The notes under the pieces: model-generated
Database searches by the model: none
What the model was told of the DNA's origin: nothing
The model's input: the letters and a program-made list of their open reading frames with translations, nothing else
NCBI GenBank assembly: GCA_000171835.1
Contig: ABHC01000034.1
Location: 1-41,685 of the forward strand
Direction of reading: 5' to 3'
From: an alpha proteobacterium BAL199
Lineage (GTDB): Bacteria; Pseudomonadota; Alphaproteobacteria; Thalassobaculales; Thalassobaculaceae
Length of the DNA stretch: 41,685 nucleotides
In this document: one piece after another, positions 25,698 through 34,860 of the stretch
How the letters are laid out: each line of letters starts with the position of its first letter
How positions within the stretch are numbered: the stretch's first letter is position 1
Program-made: the position numbers and the translations under genes

Positions 25698-25747
25698 GCG
25701 ATCCCCGACGCGATAGCGAGTCCATCGCCGCGACGGCGGTGTGAAGA

Positions 25748-25778
25748 GGCCCGGCCGATTTTTCGGCCGGGCCTTTTT
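25748..25778 (+). terminator. Rho-independent terminator after phasin gene
   Basis: An 11-bp perfect stem, GGCCCGGCCGA with TCGGCCGGGCC, around a TTTT loop, followed by five T. It lies about 50 bp after the phasin stop. Confidence 0.93.
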
Positions 25779-25961
25779 CATTGCGCATGCGAAGGCCATA
25801 TAACACTCCTGGCCGCGAGTCGCGGTTGTCGCTGGACGGTTGGGCGGGTCGCTTGTTCGGCGCCCCCCTTTCCGCAGCCCGGACAAATCTCATATGCTGG
25901 TTGTCAGCGGCGTTGGAGGATAGCCATTCCCTCGAGAACGAACCCATTCCGGACGATTGTG

Positions 25962-26288
25962 ATGAGCGACGACGAGCGCGGTACCGGTGGCCGGCCGACG
26001 ACTGGCGTGGTGGTGAAAACCCGCCCAAAGACTAAGAAGCCGTCGATGTACAAGGTCATCATGCTGAACGACGACTACACTCCGATGGAGTTCGTCGTTC
26101 ACATCATAGAAAGGTTTTTCGCGAAGAGTAGGGAGGAGGCAACTCAAATCATGCTGCACGTGCACCAGCGGGGCGTCGGAATATGCGGGGTCTACACGTA
26201 CGAAGTCGCCGAGACCAAGGTGACGCAGGTGATGGATTTCGCACGCCAGCATCAGCACCCACTACAGTGCACCCTGGAGAAAGATTGA
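25962..26288 (+). CDS. clpS: ATP-dependent Clp protease adaptor ClpS
   Basis: Adaptor that binds N-degron substrates and delivers them to ClpAP. The 108-residue protein has a disordered N-terminal tail (1-28) and a core with the substrate-pocket strand [18 protein letters not shown], the [19 protein letters not shown] segment, and a C-terminal helix. The Met after the DDYTP strand (TPMEF) sits at the pocket that selects bulky hydrophobic N-termini. clpA starts 4 bp after its stop. Confidence 0.95.
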   Translation: MSDDERGTGGRPTTGVVVKTRPKTKKPSMYKVIMLNDDYTPMEFVVHIIERFFAKSREEATQIMLHVHQRGVGICGVYTYEVAETKVTQVMDFARQHQHPLQCTLEKD

Positions 26289-26292
26289 CACC

Positions 26293-28644
26293 ATGCTCTC
26301 CAAGAACCTGGAACAGAGCCTGCACCGCGCGCTCGGTATCGCGAACGAGAAGCATCACGAGTACGCGACCCTTGAGCACCTGCTCTACGCGCTGAGCGAG
26401 GACCAGGACGCCCTGGCGGTCCTGAAGGCCTGCGGGGTCGATGTCGACAAGCTGCGTCTCGACCTGATGACCTACATCGATACCGAGTTGAACGGGCTGG
26501 TTGGCGCCGCGTTGGAGGACGCCAAGCCGACGGCCGGGTTCCAGCGGGTCGTCCAGCGGGCCGTCATCCACGTGCAGTCCTCCGGTCGGGAAGAAGTGAC
26601 CGGCGCCAACGTGATGGTGGCGCTGCTGTCGGAACGCGAGAGCCACGCGGTCTACTTCCTGCAGGAGCAGGAGATGACCCGGTTCGACGCGGTCAGCTAC
26701 ATCAGCCACGGCATCGCCAAGGTCCACGGCCAGACCGGCAGCGAGCAGCGCAAGGTCGACGGCGCGGACGAGCAGGCCAAGGCCGATCAAGTCAACAAGC
26801 AGGGCCACGAGGCGCTGGACGCTTACTGCGTCGACCTGAACACCAAGGCGGCAGCCGGCAAGATCGATCCGCTGATCGGTCGTGAGAAAGAGGTCGACCG
26901 CACCATTCAGATCCTGTGCCGGCGTACCAAGAACAACCCGCTGTTCGTCGGTGACCCCGGGGTCGGCAAGACCGCGATCGCCGAAGGACTGGCCAAGCGT
27001 ATCGTCGATGGCGACGTGCCGGAGGTCCTGATCAACAACCGCATCTTCGCGCTCGACATGGGGGCGCTGCTGGCCGGCACCCGCTATCGCGGCGATTTCG
27101 AGGAGCGGCTGAAGGCGGTCGTCAACGAGCTGGAGCAGAATCCGCACGCGATCCTGTTCATCGACGAGATTCACACGGTGATCGGCGCCGGGGCGACGTC
27201 GGGTGGTGCGATGGACGCGTCCAACCTGCTGAAGCCGGCTCTGCAGTCCGGGGGGCTGCGCTGCATCGGTTCCACCACCTACAAGGAATACCGCGGCTAC
27301 TTCGAGAAGGACCGGGCCCTGGTGCGCCGGTTCCAGAAGATCGACGTGAACGAGCCGTCGATCGAAGACACCATCAAGATCCTCAAGGGCCTGAAGCCTT
27401 ATTACGAGAAGCACCACAACGTCCGCTATACGGCGGATGCGTTGAAGACGGCGGTCGAGTTGTCGGCGAAATACATCGGCGACCGCAAGCTGCCGGACAA
27501 GGCGATCGACATCATTGATGAGGTCGGTGCGGCGCAGATGCTGGTGCCGGCGTCGCGCCGTCGCAAGACCATCGGCGTGAAGGAGATCGAGGAGATCGTG
27601 GCGATGATCGCTCGGATCCCCCCGAAGAGCGTGTCGACCGACGACAAGACGGTGCTCGCAAACCTGGAGCGCGACCTGAAGACCGTGGTGTTCGGCCAGG
27701 ACTCGGCGATCGCCTCGCTCGCGTCGGCGATCAAGCTGGCCCGGGCTGGGCTGCGCGAGTCGGAAAAGCCGATCGGCAGCTACCTGTTCTCCGGTCCGAC
27801 CGGCGTCGGCAAGACCGAGGTGGCACGCCAACTCGCCCTCACGCTGGGCGTAGAGCTGATCCGCTTCGACATGTCCGAGTACATGGAGCGGCACAGCGTT
27901 AGCCGTCTGATCGGTGCGCCGCCAGGCTATGTCGGGTTCGACCAAGGCGGCCTGCTGACCGATCAGATCGACCAGCATCCGCACTGCGTGCTGCTGCTCG
28001 ACGAGATCGAGAAGGCGCATCCCGACCTGTTCAACGTCCTGCTGCAGGTCATGGATCACGGCAAGCTGACCGATCACAACGGCAAGAGCGTCGACTTCCG
28101 CAACGTCATCCTGATCATGACCACCAATGCCGGTGCAGCTGATCTCGCCAAGGAGGCCATCGGCTTCGGCCGGTCGGTCCGTGAGGGCGACGACACTGAG
28201 GCGATCAACCGGATGTTCACGCCGGAGTTTCGCAATCGGCTGGATGCGATCGTTGGCTTCAAGGCGCTGTCGCCGGAGACCATTGACCGGGTCGTCGACA
28301 AGTTCGTCATGCAGCTTGAGGCGCAACTGGCCGACCGCGGTGTGTCGATCGAACTCACCGAGGCGGCTCGCGGCTGGCTGGCCAAGCGGGGCTACGACCG
28401 GCTGTACGGAGCCCGGCCGCTGGCCCGGGTCATCCAGGAGCACGTCAAGAAGCCTCTGGCCGAGGAACTGCTGTTCGGCAAGCTGGTCAAGGGCGGGCTG
28501 GTCCGGGTCGACATGGTGGACGACGGTCTGGTGTTCGACATTGGCGAAGAGCCGACATCAGGCCGGCCGTCATCCAGGAAGAACAATGATTCCGACGGTG
28601 GTTCGGGTGGCGAGCCGGCCAAGGTCCCAGAGCTGGTGCCCTGA
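26293..28644 (+). CDS. clpA: ATP-dependent Clp protease ATP-binding subunit ClpA
   Basis: AAA+ unfoldase that works with ClpP, recognising substrates directly or through ClpS. The 783-residue length is normal. It has the N-terminal double ClpN domain (1-145), the first AAA module with Walker A GDPGVGKT (about 220-227) and Walker [10 protein letters not shown], and the second with GPTGVGKT (about 500) and [14 protein letters not shown]-terminal tail rich in Ser and Gly follows. It is coupled to clpS and followed by a strong terminator. Confidence 0.96.
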   Translation: MLSKNLEQSLHRALGIANEKHHEYATLEHLLYALSEDQDALAVLKACGVDVDKLRLDLMTYIDTELNGLVGAALEDAKPTAGFQRVVQRAVIHVQSSGREEVTGANVMVALLSERESHAVYFLQEQEMTRFDAVSYISHGIAKVHGQTGSEQRKVDGADEQAKADQVNKQGHEALDAYCVDLNTKAAAGKIDPLIGREKEVDRTIQILCRRTKNNPLFVGDPGVGKTAIAEGLAKRIVDGDVPEVLINNRIFALDMGALLAGTRYRGDFEERLKAVVNELEQNPHAILFIDEIHTVIGAGATSGGAMDASNLLKPALQSGGLRCIGSTTYKEYRGYFEKDRALVRRFQKIDVNEPSIEDTIKILKGLKPYYEKHHNVRYTADALKTAVELSAKYIGDRKLPDKAIDIIDEVGAAQMLVPASRRRKTIGVKEIEEIVAMIARIPPKSVSTDDKTVLANLERDLKTVVFGQDSAIASLASAIKLARAGLRESEKPIGSYLFSGPTGVGKTEVARQLALTLGVELIRFDMSEYMERHSVSRLIGAPPGYVGFDQGGLLTDQIDQHPHCVLLLDEIEKAHPDLFNVLLQVMDHGKLTDHNGKSVDFRNVILIMTTNAGAADLAKEAIGFGRSVREGDDTEAINRMFTPEFRNRLDAIVGFKALSPETIDRVVDKFVMQLEAQLADRGVSIELTEAARGWLAKRGYDRLYGARPLARVIQEHVKKPLAEELLFGKLVKGGLVRVDMVDDGLVFDIGEEPTSGRPSSRKNNDSDGGSGGEPAKVPELVP

Positions 28645-28670
28645 CGCACCCCTTCTGCAGCTCATTGATG

Positions 28671-28701
28671 ACGGGCGGTCCTTCGGGGCCGCCCGTTTTT
28701 C
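28671..28701 (+). terminator. Rho-independent terminator after clpA
   Basis: A stem of ACGGGCGG with CCGCCCGT, extended inward by CC/GG and one G-T pair around TTCG, followed by TTTTT. It lies 27 bp past the clpA stop. Confidence 0.93.
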
Positions 28702-28746
28702 ATTCTGGAAGCACAATGAGGGCGGGCCGGACGCCAGAAACGCCAA

Positions 28747-28766
28747 AGCCCCGCCAGGGCGGGGCT
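28747..28766 (-). terminator. Probable terminator of the small HTH gene
   Basis: AGCCCCGC with GCGGGGCT, eight paired bases around a CAGG loop. Read on the minus strand it is followed by TTTGGCGTTT, a weak T tract. It lies about 50 bp beyond the HTH gene's stop. Confidence 0.5.
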
Positions 28767-28815
28767 CGTGGAGCTATTCAGCCACCCGCGATCGGGTGGA
28801 ACTTCCAAGCAGCGA

Positions 28816-29001
28816 TCAGGCTGCCTTCTTGAAGCCTTCGGATGCCAGTGCGGCGTCGAGCGCCCACGGATCAATGCGAACCGTCCCGGCCGCGACAACC
28901 GATACACCGCCATGATTGGCGGCAAGCCTGAGAACCGTGTCGAGCCCGAGGCCCGTCTGCTCGGCCGCTTCGAGCGGCGTAAGCACGTGAGTATCGCGCA
29001 T
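28816..29001 (-). CDS. Small helix-turn-helix DNA-binding protein (excisionase-like)
   Basis: A 61-residue protein of the HTH_17/MerR-excisionase type. Residues 7-30 (LTPLEAAEQTGLGLDTVLRL) form the helix-turn-helix, and a short wing (TVRIDPWALDAALA) follows. I chose the ATG at 29001 because it has a strong GGGAGG 7 nt upstream; the longer open frame (to 29142) adds unlike sequence. It stands alone. Such proteins control recombination directionality or transcription, but no integrase is in the window. A perfect palindrome lies about 150 bp upstream (29147-29164). Confidence 0.72.
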   Translation of the reverse strand: MRDTHVLTPLEAAEQTGLGLDTVLRLAANHGGVSVVAAGTVRIDPWALDAALASEGFKKAA

Positions 29002-29146
29002 GATGCGACCTCCCTTCGCTTTCAATGTGTTTGCATGACTATGCTGGACAACGGCATCACACCAGTTCGTCCACTGATTGGATATTGGGAATGTTACGCA
29101 GCAACGCAAGGTGCGTGTGACCGAATCGGTGCAGGTTTCCAATTTG

Positions 29147-29164
29147 TGTTGCAGTGCAGCAACA
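29147..29164. promoter_or_regulatory. Palindrome upstream of the HTH gene
   Basis: TGTTGC-AGTGCA-GCAACA, a perfect 6-6-6 palindrome. Its TGC/GCA content resembles the phasin operators. It could be an operator for the HTH gene (which starts at 29001) or a small hairpin just after the FemAB-like gene. Confidence 0.35.
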
Positions 29165-29173
29165 GCGCCGAGG

Positions 29174-30349
29174 TCACCCCTCGCTGCGAAAGGGTGAATC
29201 GGCCTCGATCATCGCCATTTCGTGCAGAACCTGCCGACGTTCCCGCACCACGAAGTCGGCCACGGCGTCGCGCAGACGCGGATCGGCGATGTAGTGCGCG
29301 CTGTAGGTCTCGACCGGCAGATAGCCGCGTTGCAGCTTGTGCGGGCCCTGCGCTCCGGCCTCGACCTTCGCCAGGCCGCGTTCGATTGCGAAGTCGATGG
29401 CCTGATAGTAGCAGGCTTCGAAATGCAGGAACCGGTAGTCCTCCGTGCAGCCCCAGTTGCGGCCATACAAGGTGTCGTCGCCAATCAGGTTCAGCGCGCC
29501 GGCCACCGGGGTTCCGTCACGCTCGGCAACCACCAGCAGCACGCGCTCGGCCAGGCGTTCGCTCAGCAGCGCGAAGAACCGGCGGTTCAGGTACGGCGAA
29601 CCCCATTTCCGGTCCGAGGTGTCGATGTAGAAGTGAAAGAACGCGTCCCAGTGCCGGTCCTCGATGTCGGAGCCAACCAGGCGCCGGATCGTCAGTCCGC
29701 TCTCGGCGACGGCACGGCGCTCCTTGCGGATCGCCTTGCGCTTGCGGGATGACAGTGCCGCGAGGAAGGCGTCGAAGTCCTCGTACCCATCGTTTGACCA
29801 ATGGAACTGAAGACCGGTTCGCTGCAGAAAGCCGAACCCGCCGAGCCGCTCCCATTGCGCGCGCGGCAGGAAGTTGATGTGGGCCGATGACGCGCCGAGC
29901 CGTTCCAGCAATCCGATGATGCCGCCGGCCAGGATCTCTTCGACCGTCGCCCGGTCGATGCCGGGCCGGACCAGCATCCGCGGGCCGGGCACCGGCGTGA
30001 ACGGCACCGCCGACAACAGTTTCGGGTAGTAGCGTCCCCCAGCCCGTTCGTAGGCGTCGGCCCATCCCCAGTCGAACACGTACTCGCCGTGGGAGTGGCC
30101 CTTCAGGTACAGGGGCATCGCCCCGACCACGCGTCCGGTCGGGTCCTCGACGATCAGGTGTCGCGGCAACCAACCCGCCTCGGCGGCGACGGAGCCGCTG
30201 TCTTCCAGGGCCGACAGGAACGCGTGGCTCAGAAACGGGTTGGCGGTACCGGCGCAGGCGTCCCAGTCGACGGCCGGCACGTCCTTGATGCCGGCCACCA
30301 CCTTGACGGCTGCCTCGATTCCGCCGCCCACGTCGTCACCGTCCGGCAT
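29174..30349 (-). CDS. FemAB-like GNAT acyltransferase (DUF482/COG3146 type)
   Basis: A 391-residue protein of the family often annotated 'peptidoglycan biosynthesis protein' or FemAB_like. Recognisable stretches are ANPFLSHAFLSALEDSGSV near the start, then the LPRHLIVED and GAMPLYLKGHSHGEYVFDWGW blocks. The C-terminal GNAT half carries DRKWGSPYLNRRFFALL, NLIGDDTLYGRNWGC and FEACYYQAIDFAIERGL. It may transfer an aminoacyl or acyl group, but the substrate is unknown. It starts 30 bp after the stop of the ridA-like gene and is probably co-transcribed with it. Confidence 0.82.
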   Translation of the reverse strand: MPDGDDVGGGIEAAVKVVAGIKDVPAVDWDACAGTANPFLSHAFLSALEDSGSVAAEAGWLPRHLIVEDPTGRVVGAMPLYLKGHSHGEYVFDWGWADAYERAGGRYYPKLLSAVPFTPVPGPRMLVRPGIDRATVEEILAGGIIGLLERLGASSAHINFLPRAQWERLGGFGFLQRTGLQFHWSNDGYEDFDAFLAALSSRKRKAIRKERRAVAESGLTIRRLVGSDIEDRHWDAFFHFYIDTSDRKWGSPYLNRRFFALLSERLAERVLLVVAERDGTPVAGALNLIGDDTLYGRNWGCTEDYRFLHFEACYYQAIDFAIERGLAKVEAGAQGPHKLQRGYLPVETYSAHYIADPRLRDAVADFVVRERRQVLHEMAMIEADSPFRSEG

Positions 30350-30379
30350 CGCCGTATCCCGATCGGGTCGACAGCGCGA

Positions 30380-30847
30380 TCAAGCGACCTCGAAGACCGC
30401 CTCGACCTCAACCGCCACGCCGCGTGGCAGGCTGTTGGTCCCGACGGCGAAGCGGGCATGCCGGCCCTTGTCGCCAAAAGCCGCGACCATCAGGTCGGAC
30501 GCGCCGTTGATGACCTCGGGCTGCTCGGTGTAGCCGTCGACGCAGGCGACGAAACCGCCGAGCTTGACCACGCGGACCACACGGTCGAGGTCGCCGTCAC
30601 AAGCTGCCTTAGCCTGGGCGATCAGGTTGATCGCGCAGATCTTGGCAATGGCCTGCGCTTGCTGGGTCGTCAAATCCTTGCCGACCGTGCCGATGCCCTC
30701 GATCTTGCCGGCGACCACCGGAACCTGTCCGGAGACGAAGACCAAATTTCCGGATCGCACAAAGGGAACGTAGTTGGCGGCAGGGGCAGCCGGGGTCGGG
30801 ATTTCGATGCCGAGCTCTTTCAGGCGTCCGTCGACGGTGCCCGGCAT
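30380..30847 (-). CDS. RidA family protein
   Basis: Member of the RidA/YjgF/UK114 superfamily, trimers that hydrolyse reactive enamine/imine intermediates from PLP enzymes. The 155-residue protein belongs to the longer subgroup with an N-terminal extension (DGRLKELGIEIP), then ANYVPFVRSGNLVFVSGQVP, a central KICAINLIAQAKAA helix and a C-terminal strand VAVEVEAVFEVA. The catalytic Arg of the RidA subfamily (near the C-terminus) is not clear, so deaminase activity is uncertain. TGGAG lies 9 nt before the ATG. Confidence 0.85.
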   Translation of the reverse strand: MPGTVDGRLKELGIEIPTPAAPAANYVPFVRSGNLVFVSGQVPVVAGKIEGIGTVGKDLTTQQAQAIAKICAINLIAQAKAACDGDLDRVVRVVKLGGFVACVDGYTEQPEVINGASDLMVAAFGDKGRHARFAVGTNSLPRGVAVEVEAVFEVA

Positions 30848-31164
30848 AGTGTCACTCCAGATCAGTTGGAACAGGATCGTGGCCGGAGCCTACCCGGCAA
30901 CAGGGGGTGGATGCCACCCATATCGAACTCCGATGGGATCGGATTTCCAGTCATCAAAATAATGTCATATCAATATGTTACATGAATGTTGAGTCAAACG
31001 GGATATCCACCCGTGCACAGGCCGCTCGCTTTCAAAGGCAGATATGACACGGGCACAGTCGGCTGCTTTTGGCCGGATGTTGTCGCCAAGCAACGTTCCC
31101 GTCAGTGGCACACCGCCCTCAAAGCCACGATGGCATTCACGTTGCGCCCGGTCTAGGTTCGCCA
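30848..31164. other. Divergent intergenic region, ridA-like to cyclase
   Basis: A 317-bp gap with no gene I can support. It holds a small hairpin (GGGTGG-ATG-CCACCC, 30905-30919) with no T tract, and an AT-rich patch around 30950-30990 that likely carries the divergent promoters. No clear -35/-10 pair or operator stands out. Confidence 0.4.
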
Positions 31165-32927
31165 ATGAACAAGCCTACGCAACGCCGTCTTGCCGCCATC
31201 GTGTCCGTTGATGTGGTCGGCTATTCGCGTCTTATGGGCTTGGATGAGGTCGGTACTCTTGCATCGCTGCGGGCGCATCGGGCGGAGTTGATCGACGCCA
31301 AGATCGCCGAACATGGTGGACGGATCGTTAAGACCATGGGCGACGGCCTGCTGTTGGAGTTTCCCTCCGTCGTCGATGCCACCACCTGTGCCATCGAGGT
31401 GCAGGAGAGAATGGCGGCGCGCAACATCGACGTCGCGGACACCAAGCGCATCGTATTTCGCATCGGCATCAATCTCGGCGACATCATCATCGAGGGCGAG
31501 GACATCCTGGGTGATGGGGTCAACATCGCCGCCCGCATCGAGGCTCTCGCGGAGCCGGGCGGCGTGGCGATCTCGGGTCGAGTTCACGACGACGTGCGGG
31601 ATCGGCTCGCGGTGGATTTCATCGATGCCGGAGAGCAGAGCCTTAAGAACATCAGCAGGCCAACTCGGGTCTGGCAGTGGTCAGCGGACAAAAGCCACGT
31701 GATGGCCTTAACGCCGGAGAACTCAAAACCGCTGGCGCCGGGAAAGGCATCCATCGCGGTGATCCCCTTCCAGAATATGTCGGGTGATCCAACTCAGGAA
31801 TACCTAGCCGACGGCATGGCGGAGGACATCATCACCGCCCTGTCCAAGGCCACGAACCTGTCAGTAATCGCTCGCAACTCGGCGTTTTCCTACAAAGGCC
31901 GGAGTGTCGATGCCCGGACCATCGGCCGGGAACTGAATGTTCGCTATGTACTCGAAGGCAGCATCCGAAGTTCCGGCAGTCGCCTGCGGGTATCCACCCA
32001 ACTGATCGACACGCACAGCGGCGACCATATCTGGTCGAACGCTATGACCGTGTGGTGGATGATATCTTCGACCTGCAGGACGAAATCACGCGGGAGGTCG
32101 TGACCGGCCTCCGCGTCCAACTGACAGACGGTGAAAGCGCCGCTACCTGGAACCGCGGAACACGCAACATCGAGGCTTGGCGGTTGATCGTCCAGGGGCA
32201 TGGGGAGATGTTTCAGTTTCACGCCGAGGGTATGTTGCGAGCCCGCGACGTGGCGACGCGGGCACGGAACCTGGACCCGGACTACGCGACCGCCTGGGCA
32301 CTGGAAGGGATGACGCACTGGTACGAGGTCCGTCTCAGCCTCGCCGATGACCGCGACAGAAGTCTCTCGCTCGCGGTTGCGTGCGCGGCCAAAGCGACGG
32401 CCCTGGATGCCGAGAATCCGAGCGTTATCGTGCAAAGCGCGATCACGTCGGCCTTGCAAGGTCGGTATGATGAAGCGCTTGACGTTGCGCGCCGCGGACT
32501 AGCCAGCAATCCGGGAAGCGCGGATGTCCGGGCGGTGCTGGGGATGTGCCAGGACTTCAATGGCAATAGCGTCGAGGCGGTTGGGCTTTTCGACGAAGCG
32601 AAGCAGCTCAACCCGCTGCATCCCATATGGTATTTTTCGGCCAGCGCCCGCGCCTTGGACGCCTGCGGTCGTCAGGATGACGCGTTACGCAATGTCCGGG
32701 ATGGGTTGTCGCGCCAACACAACAATTTTCCCTGCCTGCTTCAACTTGCCAGTCTCCTTGGCCGGCGCGGGGAGACCGCGGAAGCGGCGCGCGCCACGGC
32801 GGACGCGCTGCGCCATTCGCCCGGATTCACACTCGATCGAGTTGACCAATGGCTGATGACCCGAAACCATGCCTTCGTGGCTGAGTTCAAGGACGGACTT
32901 CGAAAGTCCGGACTGCGCGAGGGATAG
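31165..32927 (+). pseudogene. Class III adenylate cyclase with TolB-like and TPR domains, frameshifted
   Basis: A soluble class III cyclase domain (1-175) with metal ligands Asp16 and Asp60, Lys56 in KTMGD and the GDGVNIAARIE motif. A TolB-like domain (about 190-291, SIAVIPFQNMSGDPTQEYLA) follows, then a TPR domain. The reading frame breaks at 32037/32038: plus-strand TGGTCGAACGC needs one more G (TGG TCG GAA CGC TAT GAC) to continue into the frame running to the stop at 32927. The joined protein would be about 587 residues, matching the known cyclase-TolB-TPR design. So it is either a recent pseudogene or a one-base sequence error. The cyclase core up to residue 291 could still be made. Confidence 0.82.
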
Positions 32928-33021
32928 GTTCGCTCGGTACCCGCCGAACGCCAGAACTTGCCATATGCCGTGGGCACTGTCCCAGCCGTCAACCGACCGA
33001 AATCGTCACCGTGATCTCGAC

Positions 33022-33224
33022 AAAAAGCCGGGTGCGCCGCGATGGGGGCAGCGCACCCGCCAGTTTGGACGACAGAGGTTCGTCCTAGGAGCTTCACAGG
33101 GTGGTGGGAGCGGCGAAACACGGGACACTGCCACTCCCGGTTTCCGCCGCCGGCGTAGCGGCGAAACCGGTGCCGTCCGTGACCAGAGCTCCATCGGTCC
33201 CGAACGGAAGCGACGATCAATATG
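33022..33224 (-). ncRNA. Candidate structured non-coding RNA, unknown family
   Basis: On the minus strand a promoter (33254-33231) is followed by about 200 nt with several stems and a U-tailed terminator. Stems: TCCC/GGAA-type hairpin 33198-33209; long-range GGAGCT (33088-33093) with AGCTCC (33187-33192); TGGT (33102-33105) with ACCA (33182-33185); CACGG-AC (33119-33126) with GTCCGTG (33075+ side at 33175-33181); a 12-13-bp stem CCGGTTT (33137-33143) with AAACCGG (33164-33170) and its inner GC part; and GGACGA/TCGTCC (33067-33085). No open frame explains it. I tested it by eye for 6S, SRP, RNase P and tmRNA signatures and found none. Confidence 0.55.
33029..33059 (-). terminator. Rho-independent terminator of the candidate ncRNA
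   Basis: A 9-bp stem (33029-33037 with 33051-33059, core GGGTGCGC/GCGCACCC). Read on the minus strand it is followed by GC and then TTTTT (33026-33022). The only transcript it could end comes from the intergenic region to its right. Confidence 0.7.
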
Positions 33225-33230
33225 CGATAT

Positions 33231-33259
33231 ATTGTATGATGACATGGTGACAGGCACAA
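33231..33259 (-). promoter_or_regulatory. Putative promoter of the candidate ncRNA
   Basis: On the minus strand TTGTGC (33259-33254), a 17-bp spacer, then TACAAT (33236-33231). Transcription would start near 33224. The surrounding stretch is the most AT-rich in the interval. Confidence 0.5.
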
Positions 33260-33380
33260 TATTTATCTGAGTGCTGATGGCGATCTTGTTCGATTTTCCG
33301 GACGGGTCGATCGCGTGAATCTGCTTGGCGTGCCCACTTGGCGGCGCCACACTCCGGCGACCGCCGACAGGGGACCGATC

Positions 33381-34796
33381 ATGACCGAATTGCGCCGTAA
33401 TGCCTTGGATACCGGGCTGGAAGAGCCGACGCCGGCGCTTGGTACTCTGCCCCGCGGCGAGCCTGTCCAGGTGTTTGCCGTGCCGCCGGGAACGCCGGCC
33501 CGACCGCGGATCGATCGCGCCGAAGGCATCTACATGTGGGACACCTCCGGACGACGCTACATCGACGCCGGATCCGGTCCGGTTGCCTGCAACATCGGAT
33601 ATGGTAACCGACGGGTTCTCGACGCGCTGCAGAAGCAGGCGGAAGCAGCCGCATTCGCCAATCCGTCGACTTTCGAGAGCGCGGCCAACCGGCTGTTCGC
33701 CGAGCGTCTGACGGAAGCGGCTGGACCCGGATACGAGCGGGTCTTCGTGGTCTCCGGCGGTTCCGAGGCGAACGAGGCTGCCCTCAAGCTGGCCCGTCAG
33801 ATGGCGGTGGCCCGTGGCGAAGCCTCCCGCTGGAAAGTCATCTCGCGCCAGCCGTCCTATCACGGCGGCACGCTCGGTGCGCTGTCGGTGACCGGAGATC
33901 TGTCGGCGCATGACATGTTCGGGCCGTTGATGCAGGTGATGCCGAAGGTGCCGGCGCCGATCACCTACCGGATTCCCGACGGGTTCGATCAGGAGAGTTG
34001 GGCCGAACACTGCGCCGATGTTCTGGACCGGTCGATTGTCGACGAGGGTCCCGGCAGTGTTCTGGCGTTCATTCAGGAGCCGGTCGGCGGCTTGGCCACC
34101 GGGGCGCTTGTCCCGCACGCCGCCTACATGCGGCGGGTGCGCGAGATCTGCGATCGCCACGGCGTCATCCTGATCCATGACGAGGTGATGAGCGGCGGCG
34201 GACGGACCGGCGTCTTTCTGTCGCATGAGCTCTGGCCGGACTGCCGACCCGATCTGGTGGTGATGGCCAAGGGAGTCGGCGCCGGATACTTCCCGCTGGG
34301 CCTGGTTCTGGCGCCGCACGACCGGGTGGCGGAGATTGCCGGCAGCGGCGGCTTCATGCATGGCCATACTGCCCACGGCAATCCGCTGGCCTGCGCTGTC
34401 GGCCTTGCGGTGCTCGATGAGACGTTGGAGCGAGGACTGATCGCCAACGCCGCGGCCCAGGGCGCGCGACTGCGTGCCAGACTGGATGCGCTGGTCGAAC
34501 GGTCCCCGATCGTTGGCGACGTGCGCGGTAGGGGATTGCTGATGGCGCTCGAACTGGTCCGGGACAAGGAACGCAAGACCCCGTTCGCGTCCGCAGCGAT
34601 GGCCGCCGGTACCCTGGCGAAGGTTGCGATGGAGCAGGGGCTGATCCTCTACCAGCGCCGGACCAATGCCGGCCGCGACGGCGATTGGGTGATGGTGTCG
34701 CCGCCGTTGATCGCCACGGCGGCAGAGGTCGACTTGATCGCCGACGGTATCGAATCAGCAGTCGCGGAGACCGCCCAACGCCTGGGTGTGTCTTGA
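33381..34796 (+). CDS. Class III PLP-dependent aminotransferase
   Basis: Fold-type I aminotransferase of class III, the group that holds omega-amino-acid, ornithine and acetylornithine transaminases. The 471-residue protein has the cofactor-phosphate motif SGGSEANE (125-132), the pyridine-stacking region QPSYHGGT, the Asp267 of IHDEVMSGGGRTG and the Schiff-base Lys297 in VVMAKGVGAGY. The ATG at 33381 has GGGG 7 nt upstream; a start at 33315 would add 22 residues. The amino donor cannot be assigned. The pentapeptide-repeat gene follows after 64 bp. Confidence 0.88.
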   Translation: MTELRRNALDTGLEEPTPALGTLPRGEPVQVFAVPPGTPARPRIDRAEGIYMWDTSGRRYIDAGSGPVACNIGYGNRRVLDALQKQAEAAAFANPSTFESAANRLFAERLTEAAGPGYERVFVVSGGSEANEAALKLARQMAVARGEASRWKVISRQPSYHGGTLGALSVTGDLSAHDMFGPLMQVMPKVPAPITYRIPDGFDQESWAEHCADVLDRSIVDEGPGSVLAFIQEPVGGLATGALVPHAAYMRRVREICDRHGVILIHDEVMSGGGRTGVFLSHELWPDCRPDLVVMAKGVGAGYFPLGLVLAPHDRVAEIAGSGGFMHGHTAHGNPLACAVGLAVLDETLERGLIANAAAQGARLRARLDALVERSPIVGDVRGRGLLMALELVRDKERKTPFASAAMAAGTLAKVAMEQGLILYQRRTNAGRDGDWVMVSPPLIATAAEVDLIADGIESAVAETAQRLGVS

Positions 34797-34860
34797 TCGG
34801 AACGGCTGACGGGGAGCGGTGTTAACGGCTCTTTAAGCATCTTTCCGGTACCCTGCGCCG

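Noticed and set aside
26149-28443. 764-residue open frame antisense to clpA
   Set aside because: It is the mirror of a long high-GC gene; clpA has all family motifs and a terminator, and the antisense translation is low-complexity with no domain.
33022-33224. 6S, SRP, RNase P or tmRNA identity for the structured RNA
   Set aside because: None of the conserved cores (the SRP tetraloop block, RNase P GAGGAAAGUCC, a tmRNA tag frame, a 6S bubble with the usual neighbour) is visible.
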